Below are positions 22,147-31,190 of a DNA stretch of 64,000 bases, piece by piece (positions within the stretch are counted from its first letter, which is position 1; the number at the start of each line of letters is the position of its first letter). The translations under genes were made by a program, and so were the position numbers. The stretch lies in NCBI GenBank assembly GCA_963662155.1, contig OY759265.1:11002193-11066192 (forward strand), in the 5' to 3' direction. Below the pieces are notes generated by a model that did no database searches, was not told where the DNA came from, and was given only the letters and a program-made list of their open reading frames with translations. The DNA comes from Lamellibrachia columna. Its lineage: Eukaryota > Annelida > Polychaeta > Sabellida > Siboglinidae.

Positions 22147-23022
22147 ATGGGTCTGACGCAGCTGCAGAGAGCCTACAAGCGTCAGTTGACGGACCTGTAC
22201 GATGCCGATGACGAGGATGAGGTGACGCCATCGCGGAAAAGACATAAACCAACCCCAGCAGATGGCGACACCAGAGTGGTGGTGAAGCACCGGTGCACGG
22301 GGCAACGCGTCACACCGACATCATCGCAGGATTACTACTGCGACTCGCCACCAGCAAACCAGGAGGCGTTGGCGGAGCTACCGTGGGGACCGGTGGAGTT
22401 GTTGTCGGACTCGGACTCGGAGACTGTCATCGATTCTTCCATCCTCAACACCCCCCCTCATTACTACGACGATGTGGATGAGGATGCTATCGCCTCATCC
22501 CCCGCTCACGAGAAAGAGAACGATGACAATTTTACATTTAGTCCTGCATCGCCACCACCACTGACACAAAGCACACACGAAGCCATGACAATACGGAGAC
22601 TGTATGTATTCCCGGATGAAACCGTCGTTGTGACAGCAGACGGCGAACACATCCGGATACCGGATCAAAACACTAAAACACACCCGATGATGATCACTCA
22701 GTCGACGTCGACCGTCGAGGACCCGCAGTCGTCGACCGTCGAGGACCCGAAGCCGTCGACGACGACGACGACGACCATCGAGGACCCGAAGCCGTCGACG
22801 TCGACCAAAGAAGAAGAAGAAGATCAGAGAAAGGTGTGTTTTTTAGAAATGCAGAACAACATTGCCGGCGTAATAGTGGCGCAGTGGAGGGCATCCGCTC
22901 CATCCACAGTAGAAGAAGTAACTGTGGACGTGTGCAGATCACTAGCAGTCACCATGCTGTCGGCACCATACCAAGAAATAATAATGAATTATGTGCGTTG
23001 CGCTATCCGTCGACAGCCGTGA
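22147..23022 (+). CDS. Early locus exon 3: acidic, Pro/Ser/Thr-rich nuclear protein segment
   Basis: The ATG directly follows a polypyrimidine acceptor (TTCTTTCTGTTCAATAG), so this is either an exon in phase 0 with exons 1-2 or a separate 291-residue protein. It contains an acidic stretch, a basic SRKRHKP (likely nuclear localisation), a VELLSDSDSE motif (SUMO-interaction-like, about 22395-22425), many SP/TP sites, and a degenerate repeat built on (S/T)T(V/I)EDPKPST near residues 185-225. A donor, AAG|GTGTGT, lies at 22833/22834. Skipping it gives the read-through end VCFLEMQ...RRQP with a helical segment; using it joins one of three terminal exons. Probably a regulatory protein; no homologue recognised. 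Confidence 0.6.
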   Translation: MGLTQLQRAYKRQLTDLYDADDEDEVTPSRKRHKPTPADGDTRVVVKHRCTGQRVTPTSSQDYYCDSPPANQEALAELPWGPVELLSDSDSETVIDSSILNTPPHYYDDVDEDAIASSPAHEKENDDNFTFSPASPPPLTQSTHEAMTIRRLYVFPDETVVVTADGEHIRIPDQNTKTHPMMITQSTSTVEDPQSSTVEDPKPSTTTTTTIEDPKPSTSTKEEEEDQRKVCFLEMQNNIAGVIVAQWRASAPSTVEEVTVDVCRSLAVTMLSAPYQEIIMNYVRCAIRRQP

Positions 23023-23101
23023 ACAGTAGTATGTTATGAACAGTAGTCGGTAGTATGTAGTAGGCAGTATGTATGCACTTATAACCACGGTATATGAACA
23101 T

Positions 23102-23102
<1 letters not shown>

Positions 23103-23160
<58 letters not shown>
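23103..23160 (+). repeat. (AGT)n microsatellite
   Basis: About 19 tandem AGT units in the intron before the first alternative terminal exon, followed by a (TTG)n run that forms its acceptor tract. Confidence 0.97.
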
Positions 23161-23180
23161 TTGTTGTTGTTGTTATGTAG

Positions 23181-23285
23181 AATGAAGTGTACGACGAGGC
23201 ACCCGTACTCCCAGTCAGCATTCGGAAGCGAGCTGGAGTATTGAACGTGACGTATATGACGTCGTCAACAGAATATTATTATTAA
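23181..23285 (+). CDS. Early locus alternative terminal exon 4a
   Basis: It follows GTTATGTAG. It is open in phase 0 for 34 codons (NEVYDEAPVLPVSIRKRAGV at the start) and ends TEYYY-stop. The APVLPV-x-I-R-K-R-A-G part is clearly homologous to exon 4b. The acceptor tract is TTG-rich rather than a classic polypyrimidine run, so this exon is the weakest of the three. Confidence 0.45.
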   Translation, partial: NEVYDEAPVLPVSIRKRAGVLNVTYMTSSTEYYY

Positions 23286-23364
23286 GTAGGTAGTAGTAGT
23301 AGTAGTAGTTGTTGTATTACGTAATATGGATTGGAATTTTAGTATCTTTTAATTTGTTCTGTAG

Positions 23365-23466
23365 GATGACGTACCTGTACTACCGATTGAAGCGCGTAGG
23401 CGTGCAGGCCGAGAATTAGTAGTGCTACTACTAGAATATATGATTTCGACACACGATGAACAGTAG
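23365..23466 (+). CDS. Early locus alternative terminal exon 4b
   Basis: It follows TTTAATTTGTTCTGTAG. It has 33 phase-0 codons, DDVPVLPIEARRRAGRE then a hydrophobic helix LLLEYMI and STHDEQ-stop. It is homologous to 4a in its first half and to 4c in the acceptor sequence, the DxVPV start and the hydrophobic end. Confidence 0.55.
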   Translation, partial: DDVPVLPIEARRRAGRELVVLLLEYMISTHDEQ

Positions 23467-23494
23467 ACCTATTGCTGTTAACTTTGTTCTGTAG

Positions 23495-23635
23495 GATGCC
23501 GTACCTGTGCGTAGGGATATATGCCGAGAAGTAGTGGTGCCGGAGGTGGTGGAGGCAAGAGACGAGAGGAAACGCACACTACAGAGATTAATTCAAAATA
23601 TTATTGATTTTATGGTTGAAACCCACGAATACTAA
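23495..23635 (+). CDS. Early locus alternative terminal exon 4c
   Basis: It follows TTAACTTTGTTCTGTAG, identical to 4b over the last 12 bases. It has 46 phase-0 codons beginning DAVPVRRDICRE, with a charged linker and an amphipathic end LIQNIIDFMVETHEY. Shared acceptor and start with 4b indicate exon duplication. Transcripts would end at the AATAAA at 24016. Confidence 0.55.
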   Translation, partial: DAVPVRRDICREVVVPEVVEARDERKRTLQRLIQNIIDFMVETHEY

Positions 23636-24015
23636 GATGCACCGGAATAACAGTAGCGTAGTGTAACGTGTCGAACTGTATGGTAGTTAGTCGCTCTCTC
23701 TCTTTTATTGTATGCGTGTAGTTGCATGACATAGAGTAATGTCTATATATATACATATATATATACCTACAGACTTATATAGTATTCATCATCATCATTG
23801 TACGTAACCTCTGTCGTGGTGTAAAAGCCCACAAGTTAATAACCATGGAACTAGCCACTGGCGTATCGATAACCGATCGTAAGCTAGAGGTCACTGTCGC
23901 GGATGTAACAATCCCACAAACCTTAAAGTCGTCATAGTAATTATATAAGTCTAACCGTGTATATATATATATATGTATATGTATATTATGTATATGTCTA
24001 TGTCAGTATATACTC

Positions 24016-24021
24016 AATAAA
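24016..24021 (+). terminator. Polyadenylation signal of the early locus
   Basis: AATAAA in an AT-rich stretch 381 bp after the last alternative stop. It is the first such signal downstream of exons 4a-4c and lies before the PolB promoter. Confidence 0.6.
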
Positions 24022-24227
24022 ACGTCATACAATGAATGAAACGTGTTGTCAGTGGTGTTGCCACGGTCTACATAGTGGAAAGAGAACCCGTAGCCATCGA
24101 TAGTGGACACACAGTAGCCAATACCACAGGATCACACCTTAGGTCATACACCCTTCACCAATCACCATGCACCAACCACCACCACCGCCCCACCACCACC
24201 ACCGCCCCACCACCACCACCACCACAC

Positions 24228-24235
24228 GTACTATA
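24228..24235 (+). promoter_or_regulatory. TATA-like box upstream of PolB
   Basis: CTATATAG about 55 bp before the ATG at 24287, following a (CCACCA)n run at about 24170-24226. Confidence 0.45.
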
Positions 24236-24286
24236 TAGCTGTACTAAGGACCGCTGTCTCTCTCAGTTGTAGATACGTAGAGCACC

Positions 24287-24607
24287 ATGAAACGTCACCA
24301 ATGTCGTCACTGCGGACTGGTGCTCGATACTTATGCAGCGCTAAAACGCCACCTCGCGAGTCATGCGACAGTGAACGAACACACGTATGCGGCGGCGCAA
24401 CCAATAGAGGTGCCACCTAGCGACCAGGCAAAGCGAACGAAATATTCGTGTAAATGCGATGCAACGTTTGAGAGATGGGACGATCTGCAACAACATGTGA
24501 GGTCCGTATGTCGTCTTAGCAGTAGCAGCAGCAGCAGTAGCAGTAGAAGTAATAGAAAACAGACCACAGTGTGCACATGTGCGAAAATGTGGAAAGAAGT
24601 TCACTAG
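24287..24607 (+). pseudogene. PolB N-terminal segment, C2H2 zinc fingers (frame-broken)
   Basis: It encodes a classical C2H2 finger at its start (C-RHC, then LKRHLASH) and a second Cys/His pair (YSCKC, then LQQHVRSVC). A Ser run and the beginning of a third finger follow. The frame leaves this finger near 24584-24590, at a run of four A, and ends in an early stop at 24605. The remainder of the finger (CGKKF, LTIH) continues in the +1 frame. I read this as the N-terminus of the polymerase separated by a one-base indel, either a real mutation or an assembly error. A free-standing zinc-finger protein is the alternative. Confidence 0.7.
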
Positions 24608-26456
24608 ACTCCATAACCTGACCATCCACGCACGAAAAGCATGTACCGACGACGACGTCACGAAGCCACCATCGCCGAAGAGATCAATCAGGGAAGCCAC
24701 CACACCCCACCATCCACTCGTTACCGATGCAGACCCCATAGACCCACCTGCTCGACTCCCCTTCGCCGACAACCTGTCGACGGAACTGTTAGATGTCGTA
24801 CGAGCGCACTGGTCGACCATACGGACACGTGTAACGAGAGGTCCTCTCCAGTGCAGGTACGATTACAGAGTAACGACTCTGGACACGACCGTTCTAGAGA
24901 CGCCGTTGAAGAACGTGTTCCAGGAACAGACCAACGCTTTCAAGATTAACCTCAGTTACGGGTTCATTCTGAGGAACAAGAACACGGGTCAATACAAGTA
25001 CTACCATCCCTCGTGCAACTGCTGTGGACGCTACCTGGACGAGCCCAGTCTCATCACCAACAGCAAGGACTTTGATAAGTTCCTCGAACGCATCCGAGAA
25101 ACCGACGTCTTGCAATGGGCCATCAATCAAAGACCGGATTCGGCGTGGGTGTGCGAACTCGTGACCAATGTCACATTTTTCGTCAATCGCATCATCGATC
25201 ACCCGATAGGATGTGTAGGAATGACCGACCTTCCAATGTACATCACGAAGAACAAAGCCGTCATCGGATTGGAAAAGGAACCCATCCATGCCAAGAGGTA
25301 CAATGATAACCTGTGTCTCTTCCGATGTCTGGCCCTGCATCGCGGATGTGAAAGTCGTCGATTGGAACCAGCTGTGAAGACGTTGTACGAGACTTACGCC
25401 CAAGACGACGTACCCATGAAAGCGTTTGCCGGGGTCACGATGGACGACCTCTATCGTGTAGAGACCACGTTCCAAACGAATGTGTGCGTGTACAGTCTCG
25501 TAAAACCGGATGGAGAAGATGGAAAGCCAACTGCAGAACTCGTTCGTCGCTCGGTACGTAAGTACCCTGACACACTCTACCTCAATCTTCACGGGACGCA
25601 TTTTTCCCTCATCCAGGATAGACGCATGTATTGTCACTCGTACAGATGTCGGAAGTGTGGGGACTGTTTGTGGAAAGACGCATGGAGTCTACGCAACCAC
25701 GAGAGCACGTGTACGGGGGGTGTGCGCCGAGTCTATCCTGGTGGCGTGTACCATTCGACTCCATCGGTGTTCGAACGTCTGGCAGACGAGAACATCCGAG
25801 TGGCCGAAGCGTTGCAGTACTATCCGTACCGAGCCACCTTCGACTTCGAGTGTTGGTTCGATACCGAACACCTTCCGTCTGACAGTGCCCAGGTTCACTG
25901 GGTTGCGCGTCACGTCCCGCTGAGCGTCAGCGTGGCATCCAACGTACCCGGACACGAACAGGTGACATGCATCGTCACGGACGGAGACACCAACAAGTTG
26001 GTGAGCACCATGATGACTATCCTGCAATCGATGAGTGAGGCCGCGTACGACAAGATCAAAGACTCATACGATCATGTGTTGGACCAACTCGCAGACGAGC
26101 TGACGAAATGGGACGCACGGGAGGCAGCTGCACTGGAGGCAGCTGCACGAGAGGCCACCGAGAAGAAAGCTCGACCGACAACCAATCCGTACAAAACGCT
26201 GATGGGACAACTGTATGGATGGATGCGTCAGTTACCTGTCATCGGGTTCAATTCGGGGAAGTATGATCTCAATGCCATCAAACAGTTCCTCATACCGTAC
26301 TTCCTACCGACTTCAACGACCGTGGAACAAGACGAGGCCGAGGACGAGGACGAGAGGGAGCAAGAGGGCAACAAGAAAGACGAGAACGACGGCGTCGGGT
26401 CAATGTTCGTCATCAAACGCAACAACACTTTCATGTGTTTTCGACGGATCAGCTGA
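24579..26456 (+). pseudogene. PolB middle segment: finger, OTU-like domain and 3'-5' exonuclease
   Basis: It begins inside the third zinc finger. About residues 235-350 contain NDNLCLFRC (Asp 243, Cys 246) and HGTHFSLI (His 341), an arrangement like an OTU cysteine-protease core. A Cys/His cluster (CRKC...NHESTC) follows at about 355-380. Exonuclease motif I is FDFEC (Asp 422, Glu 424) and motif II is GFNSGKYDLN near residue 560. An acidic Glu-rich loop (about 590-610) precedes the break: the frame ends at 26456, and the polymerase resumes in the -1 frame from about 26435, at a run of four T. The exonuclease should proofread the element's DNA synthesis. Confidence 0.85.
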
Positions 26457-28768
26457 AATTCCTAGACATGATCAACTACATAGCCCCCGGGTTCAGCTAC
26501 GATAAGTATCTGAAAGCGTACGGATGCGAGGTGACGAAAGGTCATTTCCCGTACGAGTACATGGACCGGCTGGAGAGACTCGACGACACCGCACTTCCAC
26601 CGAAAGAGGCCTTCTTCAGTCGACTGAAGAACGAAGGTATTTCAGACGAGGATTACGCCAGTTGTCAGGAGGCCTGGCGCGTCAATGGCATGACGACGTT
26701 GCGGGACTTTCTCGTCTGGTACAACAACAGGGACGTGGTTCCCTTTCTACAGGCCATCGACAGACAGTTCGCGTTCTATCGACAACGGGGAATAGACATG
26801 TTCAAGCAAGGTATCAGCGTACCTGGTCTGACCCTGCTGTACCTGTTCAACGACCTTCCAGAGAAGACCTACTTTACCATCTTCAACGAGAAGAATAAAG
26901 ACCTGCACGACCTCGTTAAAGAGAACATTGTAGGCGGGCCTTCGATCATCTTTCATCGCTATCACGAGAAAGGGGTCACCACGCTACGTCAGAACGAGTA
27001 CGGAGAGGCGGCTCGTCCTTGTCGAGCGATCGTCGGATACGATGCGAACGCACTGTACCTGTGGTCGCTCATGCAAGACATGCCTATGGGATGGTACACG
27101 CGACGACGAGCAGAGAAGGACTTCCGCCCCGAATCGGCGCAGCTGTACGGACAGATGGCTGGAGAATGGTTGACGTGGGAATCCGAACGCACGGGACGTT
27201 CCATACGGCATCAGATCAACGGACGAGAGAAGAGAATAGGCAAACATCGGGTGGACGGATGGTGCAGCGAGACGAAGACGGCTTATCAGTTCCAAGGATG
27301 CTTTTTTCACGGTTGCTCGTGCAACCGTGACGAGGTGAACGCCGTCAACGGGAGACCAATGGCGGAACTGCTCGCCGCGACCCGAAAGACCACCGCCTAC
27401 CTACGACACTTTGTCACAGTCGTCGAGTTGTGGGAATGCGAGTGGAAAGAGATGAGACGAACCCCGGCCGTACGCAAGTGTGTGGATGCAGCATTTCCCC
27501 GACGTCGACACGTGCGATGGACGATGACGTCACAACAGATCCTGAACGGAGTGCGTGCAGGAACCGTGTTCGGCATGATCGAGTGCGACATACGCGTACC
27601 GGAAGAATTGCGCGCGCACTTTGCCGAGATGCAGCCCGTGTTCAAGAACATCAGTCTGATACGCGAGGATCTCGGTCCGTTCATGCGCCGATACGCCGAA
27701 GAACACGACATCATGAAGACTCCGCGACGCATGCTCGTGGGTAGTTATTGCGGCGATAAGATACTGCTCGCAACGCCACTGCTGCGATGGTATCTGGACC
27801 ACGGTCTCGAGGTACTGCACGTCTACCAGGTCATCGAATACGATCCTATTCCGTGTTTCCGACGGTTCGGCGATGCAGAGTCCAAGGCCCGACGCGAGGG
27901 CGACGTTCACCAAGACAAGACCATCATCGCGGACACCATGAAGTTGCTGGGGAACTCGGGCTACGGAAAGACCATCACCAACGTTGACCGACATCGTGAC
28001 GTCAGCTACTGCACGGAGAAGGCGGCATCGCTCCTGGCCAACGATAAACGGTTCCGACAACTCGAGATCGTCGTCAACGATGCGTACGAGATAGAGTTGA
28101 ACAAGAAAACCGTCAAGTACACCCTACCCGTACACGTGGGATTCTTCGTTCTGCAGTACGCCAAGATGCGCATGTTGCAGTTCTATTACGACTTCATCAT
28201 CCGATACGTGGAGCGCCCTCTGTTCGAGTACTGCGAGATGGATACAGATTCCGCCTATTTGGCCTTGGCCGGCGAGTCAGTCGACGACCTCGTGACCCCG
28301 GAACTACGAGAACATTATTTCCGACATCGTTCCGAATGGCTCCCATCGGAATGTTGCGACGACCATCGGAACGACTACGTGCGCTGTCGTCTCGCCAATC
28401 GACCGTGGGTCGGAGACGAGGCGTGCTGTAAGGCGCGAAGAGCGTTCGACAAGAGGACACCGGGTCTGTTCAAGGTCGAGTGGTCCGGTGCCGGGTTCGT
28501 GGGGTTGTGTAGCAAGACGTACTATTGTTTCGGAGCCACCGACAAGTACAGCACCAAAGGACTGAGCAAACGGCACAACACCATCGACAAGGACGCGTTC
28601 CTGGCGGTGCTCACCAACCGTCGGAGCGGAGGTGGATCGAACCGTGGTTTCCGGGTGCATAAATCTACCGTGATGACGTACGTGCAGACACGGGATGCAC
28701 TCACCTTCTTTTACGCCAAACGCGTGGTGCACGAGGACGGGGTGACCACGGGTCCGGTGGACGTGTAG
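26435..28768 (+). pseudogene. PolB C-terminal segment: protein-primed-type DNA polymerase, family B
   Basis: It opens within the third exonuclease motif region (SYDKYLKAYG). IVGGPS (the YxGG-type hinge), motif A YDANALYL (Asp 203 of this segment), motif B KLLGNSGYGKT (near 27950) and motif C MDTDS (Asp 603 and Asp 605) are all intact. Between A and B is an inserted VDGWCSE...GCFFHGC block typical of transposon-borne PolBs. The C-terminal KTYYCFG and KGLSKR segments are also typical. It copies the element, presumably primed by a terminal protein. This segment is in the same frame as 24287-24607, so the two upstream indels compensate. With the preceding frame breaks, whole-protein synthesis is doubtful unless the indels are errors. 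Confidence 0.93.
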
Positions 28769-28806
28769 AAAAGGCGATGCACGCTGCACTCGTTTCATAC
28801 GCAATC

Positions 28807-29433
28807 ATGGATGCACGATGGAAACACCCCTTCACGTGCATCGTCGCCGGACCGACGGGGTGCGGCAAGAGTACTTTCGTGACGCGTATGTTGCGTCACG
28901 CCGCTGCGATGATCGATCCACCGCCCGAACAAATAACGTGGTGTTACGGAGAATGGCAAGAGGCTTACGCAACGACGAACTTGGGTCACGTGCGATTCGA
29001 GGAAGGGTTACCGACGGCGGCCATGTTCGATCCGACAACGAGGAACCTCATCGTCATAGACGATCTCATGGCAGAAACGGACGAACGGGTCACGACCTTG
29101 TTCACTAAAAAAAGTCACCACAGGAACACGTCCGTGCTGTATCTCGTACAGAACCTGTTCCCTAAAAACAAAGAGAGTCGCACCATCAGTCTGAATTCGC
29201 AGTACATGGTGGTGTTCAAGAATCCACGTGACGCATCGCAGATGTCGACCTTGGCGCGGCAGATGTATCCGGGACGCGGCAAGTTCGTGCAAGAGGCGTT
29301 TAAAGACGCCACGGCGGTACCGTACGGTTATCTATTGGTCGATCTCAAACAGGACACGCCCGAGGACATGCGTCTGCGCACGGCCATCTTTCCAGACGAC
29401 GGTGTTCAGTACGTGTACCTACCGAAGGTATAA
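28807..29433 (+). CDS. Packaging ATPase, FtsK/HerA (A32-like) superfamily
   Basis: This 208-residue P-loop ATPase has Walker A GPTGCGKST near its start (about residues 16-24) and Walker B NLIVIDD at about residues 82-88. A Q-N sensor (LVQNLF) follows, and an Arg-rich RQMYPGRG segment. It would translocate the genome into the capsid, as in adenovirus-like and poxvirus-like systems. I chose the ATG at 28807 because MDARWKHPF matches the usual start; an in-frame ATG at 28777 would add ten residues. The frame is intact and the gene begins 38 bp after the PolB stop. Confidence 0.93.
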   Translation: MDARWKHPFTCIVAGPTGCGKSTFVTRMLRHAAAMIDPPPEQITWCYGEWQEAYATTNLGHVRFEEGLPTAAMFDPTTRNLIVIDDLMAETDERVTTLFTKKSHHRNTSVLYLVQNLFPKNKESRTISLNSQYMVVFKNPRDASQMSTLARQMYPGRGKFVQEAFKDATAVPYGYLLVDLKQDTPEDMRLRTAIFPDDGVQYVYLPKV

Positions 29434-29435
29434 AA
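29429..29435 (+). promoter_or_regulatory. Late-type TATA box overlapping the ATPase stop codon
   Basis: GTATAAAACGACCG: TATAAAA includes the ATPase TAA stop and lies 42 bp before the next ATG (29471). The same GTATAAAACGA string recurs ahead of the major capsid gene at 33699, which suggests a shared late promoter motif. Confidence 0.6.
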
Positions 29436-29470
29436 CGACCGAGTGTGTGGATAGTCTCTTCATTCGCATC

Positions 29471-29839
29471 ATGTCTACCCTGGTGAAGAGACACATCGTG
29501 TGCATACAGGCTCTGGCCAGAGTCAAGAACAACAAAATTAAAAAGGCCATCATCGCCAACGCCGACGCCGATCTGCTGTGTGCACTAGCCGAGTGTGCCT
29601 ACAACATACTAACAAAAAACATTCCATTGACCGCTTTACAGAGGCGACGATTGCATAAATACAGGACGAAGTTACGCGAGTTGGCTAATAGACGAACGCT
29701 CGCTGCCAGAAGAAGACGCATCTTGCTGCAACCGCAGGTTGGCGCGGGACAGAGCGGCGGTTTCCTATCGGCCTTCCTAGCACCGTTGGCAAGTTCGGTC
29801 TTGATACCCTTGCTCCAACAGGTGCTGACCCAACGGTAG
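29471..29839 (+). CDS. Conserved small Polinton protein with hydrophobic C-terminus
   Basis: This 122-residue basic protein begins MSTLVKRHIVCIQALARVK. It has a conserved IPLTALQRRRLHKYR block (about residues 51-65) and an Arg/Lys-rich stretch (75-90). It ends with a Gly-Gly-Phe hydrophobic segment (GGFLSAFLAPLASSVLIPLL). Close relatives accompany the ATPase in many animal Polintons. The amphipathic end suggests a membrane-active or capsid-interior virion protein, but no activity is established. Confidence 0.75.
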   Translation: MSTLVKRHIVCIQALARVKNNKIKKAIIANADADLLCALAECAYNILTKNIPLTALQRRRLHKYRTKLRELANRRTLAARRRRILLQPQVGAGQSGGFLSAFLAPLASSVLIPLLQQVLTQR

Positions 29840-29843
29840 ATAC

Positions 29844-30623
29844 ATGGAACACGCACGCAAGATGGCCTTGGTGGACCCGCGCCTGTTGGACACGCTTCGG
29901 TCACCCCCACCCCCACCCGCGACCGACACCTTAGGCAAGAAGGTGCAAGCCCTCGATGACGAGATGAAGACCATCCTAGATAGAACGGACCTAGACGACG
30001 GGACCAAGGTGACCCTGTATAATCAGGTGTTGCAGCGGTACAACGTCTTGGCCACTAAACGCATCAAGGAACCGCTACGCGTGGTCACGGTGAACGAGTC
30101 GGAGGTGGCGTCGGAGTAGGGGTCGGAGGGTGCAGTCCGCGCTCCTATTAGCGGACTGGAGGCCACCGTCTTGGCCACCGTACCCAGGACCATGCAGGCC
30201 AAAGCCAGCCGTTTGATGGAGCATCTCAAGAGAGACATCACGTGGACCGCTCGCGGTGAACTGATACACGAGGGCGTGCCGGTTGTCGGAAGTAACGTGG
30301 TGGATCTCGTTAATGATCTGTTGCGTAAGAGCAAGACCGCTCCGACGGGTTGGCAGCCGTTCGCACGACAACTCCGTGCCATCAACCTACCCATGACGTT
30401 GGTCGGTAACGTCGCCAGACGAGCCTACATACGTCCGGAGCCATCGATCACTCCCTCTCGTCGATCCAGTCCTACTCCGCGTGCTGCATCAGGTAGTGCA
30501 CGAAGATCGCTAAGTTGGACACCCCTCGGCCGTAAGAGCCGTCGAATGGAACATACCATGCCCACCCCACCCCCCGAAAGACGCAAGGCTTTGACGTCAT
30601 TGGCTGGTTGGGACAACCTATAG
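29844..30623 (+). pseudogene. Conserved Polinton protein with an in-frame UAG
   Basis: The first part (29844-30119, 91 codons) starts MEHARKMALVDPRLLDTLR, with a Pro run and a conserved YNQVLQRY segment, and ends at TAG (30117-30119). The same frame continues without another stop from 30120 to 30623. It carries TMQAKASRLMEHLKRD, RGELIHEG and GSNVVDLVNDLL, which belong to the same protein in other Polintons, then a Ser/Arg/Pro-rich tail ending SLAGWDNL. So a single codon interrupts an otherwise intact gene. The break may be a nonsense mutation, an error or a read-through stop. The next ATG is at 30171. Function unknown; probably virion-associated. Confidence 0.75.
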
Positions 30624-30659
30624 GATGGTACGATGCGTGTCCGTAGCACAGTGTTCGTC

Positions 30660-30881
30660 ATGTCGCCCGATCCACAGGACCTCGTTTACCGTTCCATCGT
30701 CGGTGCGATATGTATCAGTGGACTTTACATGATTGCTCACAGTCTAGTCCTCAGTTTTATGCCACAGACGTTATTCGAACCCCCCACGCTCGTCGAATGG
30801 ACCAATCCGTGTCCACCCACCCACCCTCCCCCCGCATCACGCAAGGCTTCGTCGTCATTGGCTGGATGGAAAACCGTATAA
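30660..30881 (+). CDS. Small membrane protein, locally duplicated
   Basis: A 73-residue ORF starting MSPDPQDLVYRSIVGA, with one hydrophobic helix (about residues 13-35), a Pro-rich stretch and the end RKASSSLAGWKTV. That end repeats the C-terminus of the preceding gene (RKALTSLAGWDNL), showing that a block of about 270 bp was duplicated in tandem. A TATAAGG-like sequence lies at about 30879. Function unknown. Confidence 0.45.
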   Translation: MSPDPQDLVYRSIVGAICISGLYMIAHSLVLSFMPQTLFEPPTLVEWTNPCPPTHPPPASRKASSSLAGWKTV

Positions 30882-30909
30882 GGTGGTACGACGCGTATCC
30901 GTAGCAGTC

Positions 30910-31044
30910 ATGCTCATCGATCCACAGGACGCGTACCGATCCATCGTCGCTGCGCTATTGTTCGAAGGACTTACCGTGCTGGGAGACGTTGCAGCCGACA
31001 TTCTTATACAACAGGTGTTATTCCGACTATGGTTACTCCGCTAG
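30910..31044 (+). CDS. Small hydrophobic protein, duplicate of 30660
   Basis: A 44-residue ORF beginning MLIDPQDAYRSIVAALLF, homologous to the start of the 30660 protein (DPQD-x-Y-R-S-I-V). It is produced by the same tandem duplication and then diverges into an amphipathic C-terminus. Its stop overlaps the following ORF. Confidence 0.35.
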   Translation: MLIDPQDAYRSIVAALLFEGLTVLGDVAADILIQQVLFRLWLLR

Positions 31045-31190
31045 ACCGTTGTTGTTCCACCGCTGTCATTGTGGGTGCCATAGTGTGTGTCCTAATACAC
31101 GTCGGCGTGCTCCTCGTCATTCGTCAGCAGTGGGACTCCGGAGTCAACGGCACCGCCCCCGTCAACACATCGGTCTTCCGTCTCTTTTGA
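31029..31190 (+). CDS. Small single-pass membrane protein before integrase
   Basis: A 53-residue ORF with one strong transmembrane helix (TAVIVGAIVCVLIHVGVLLV, about residues 11-30), a short basic flank and a hydrophilic tail with a sequon (NGT). Its TGA overlaps the integrase ATG as TGATG (31188-31192), a layout that favours coupled re-initiation. Small membrane proteins are usual at this position in Polintons. Confidence 0.5.
   Translation: MVTPLDRCCSTAVIVGAIVCVLIHVGVLLVIRQQWDSGVNGTAPVNTSVFRLF

Noticed and set aside
24036..24272. 78-codon ORF before PolB with His/Pro runs
   Set aside because: It is driven by a (CCACCA)n repeat, lies between a polyadenylation signal and a TATA-like box and matches nothing.
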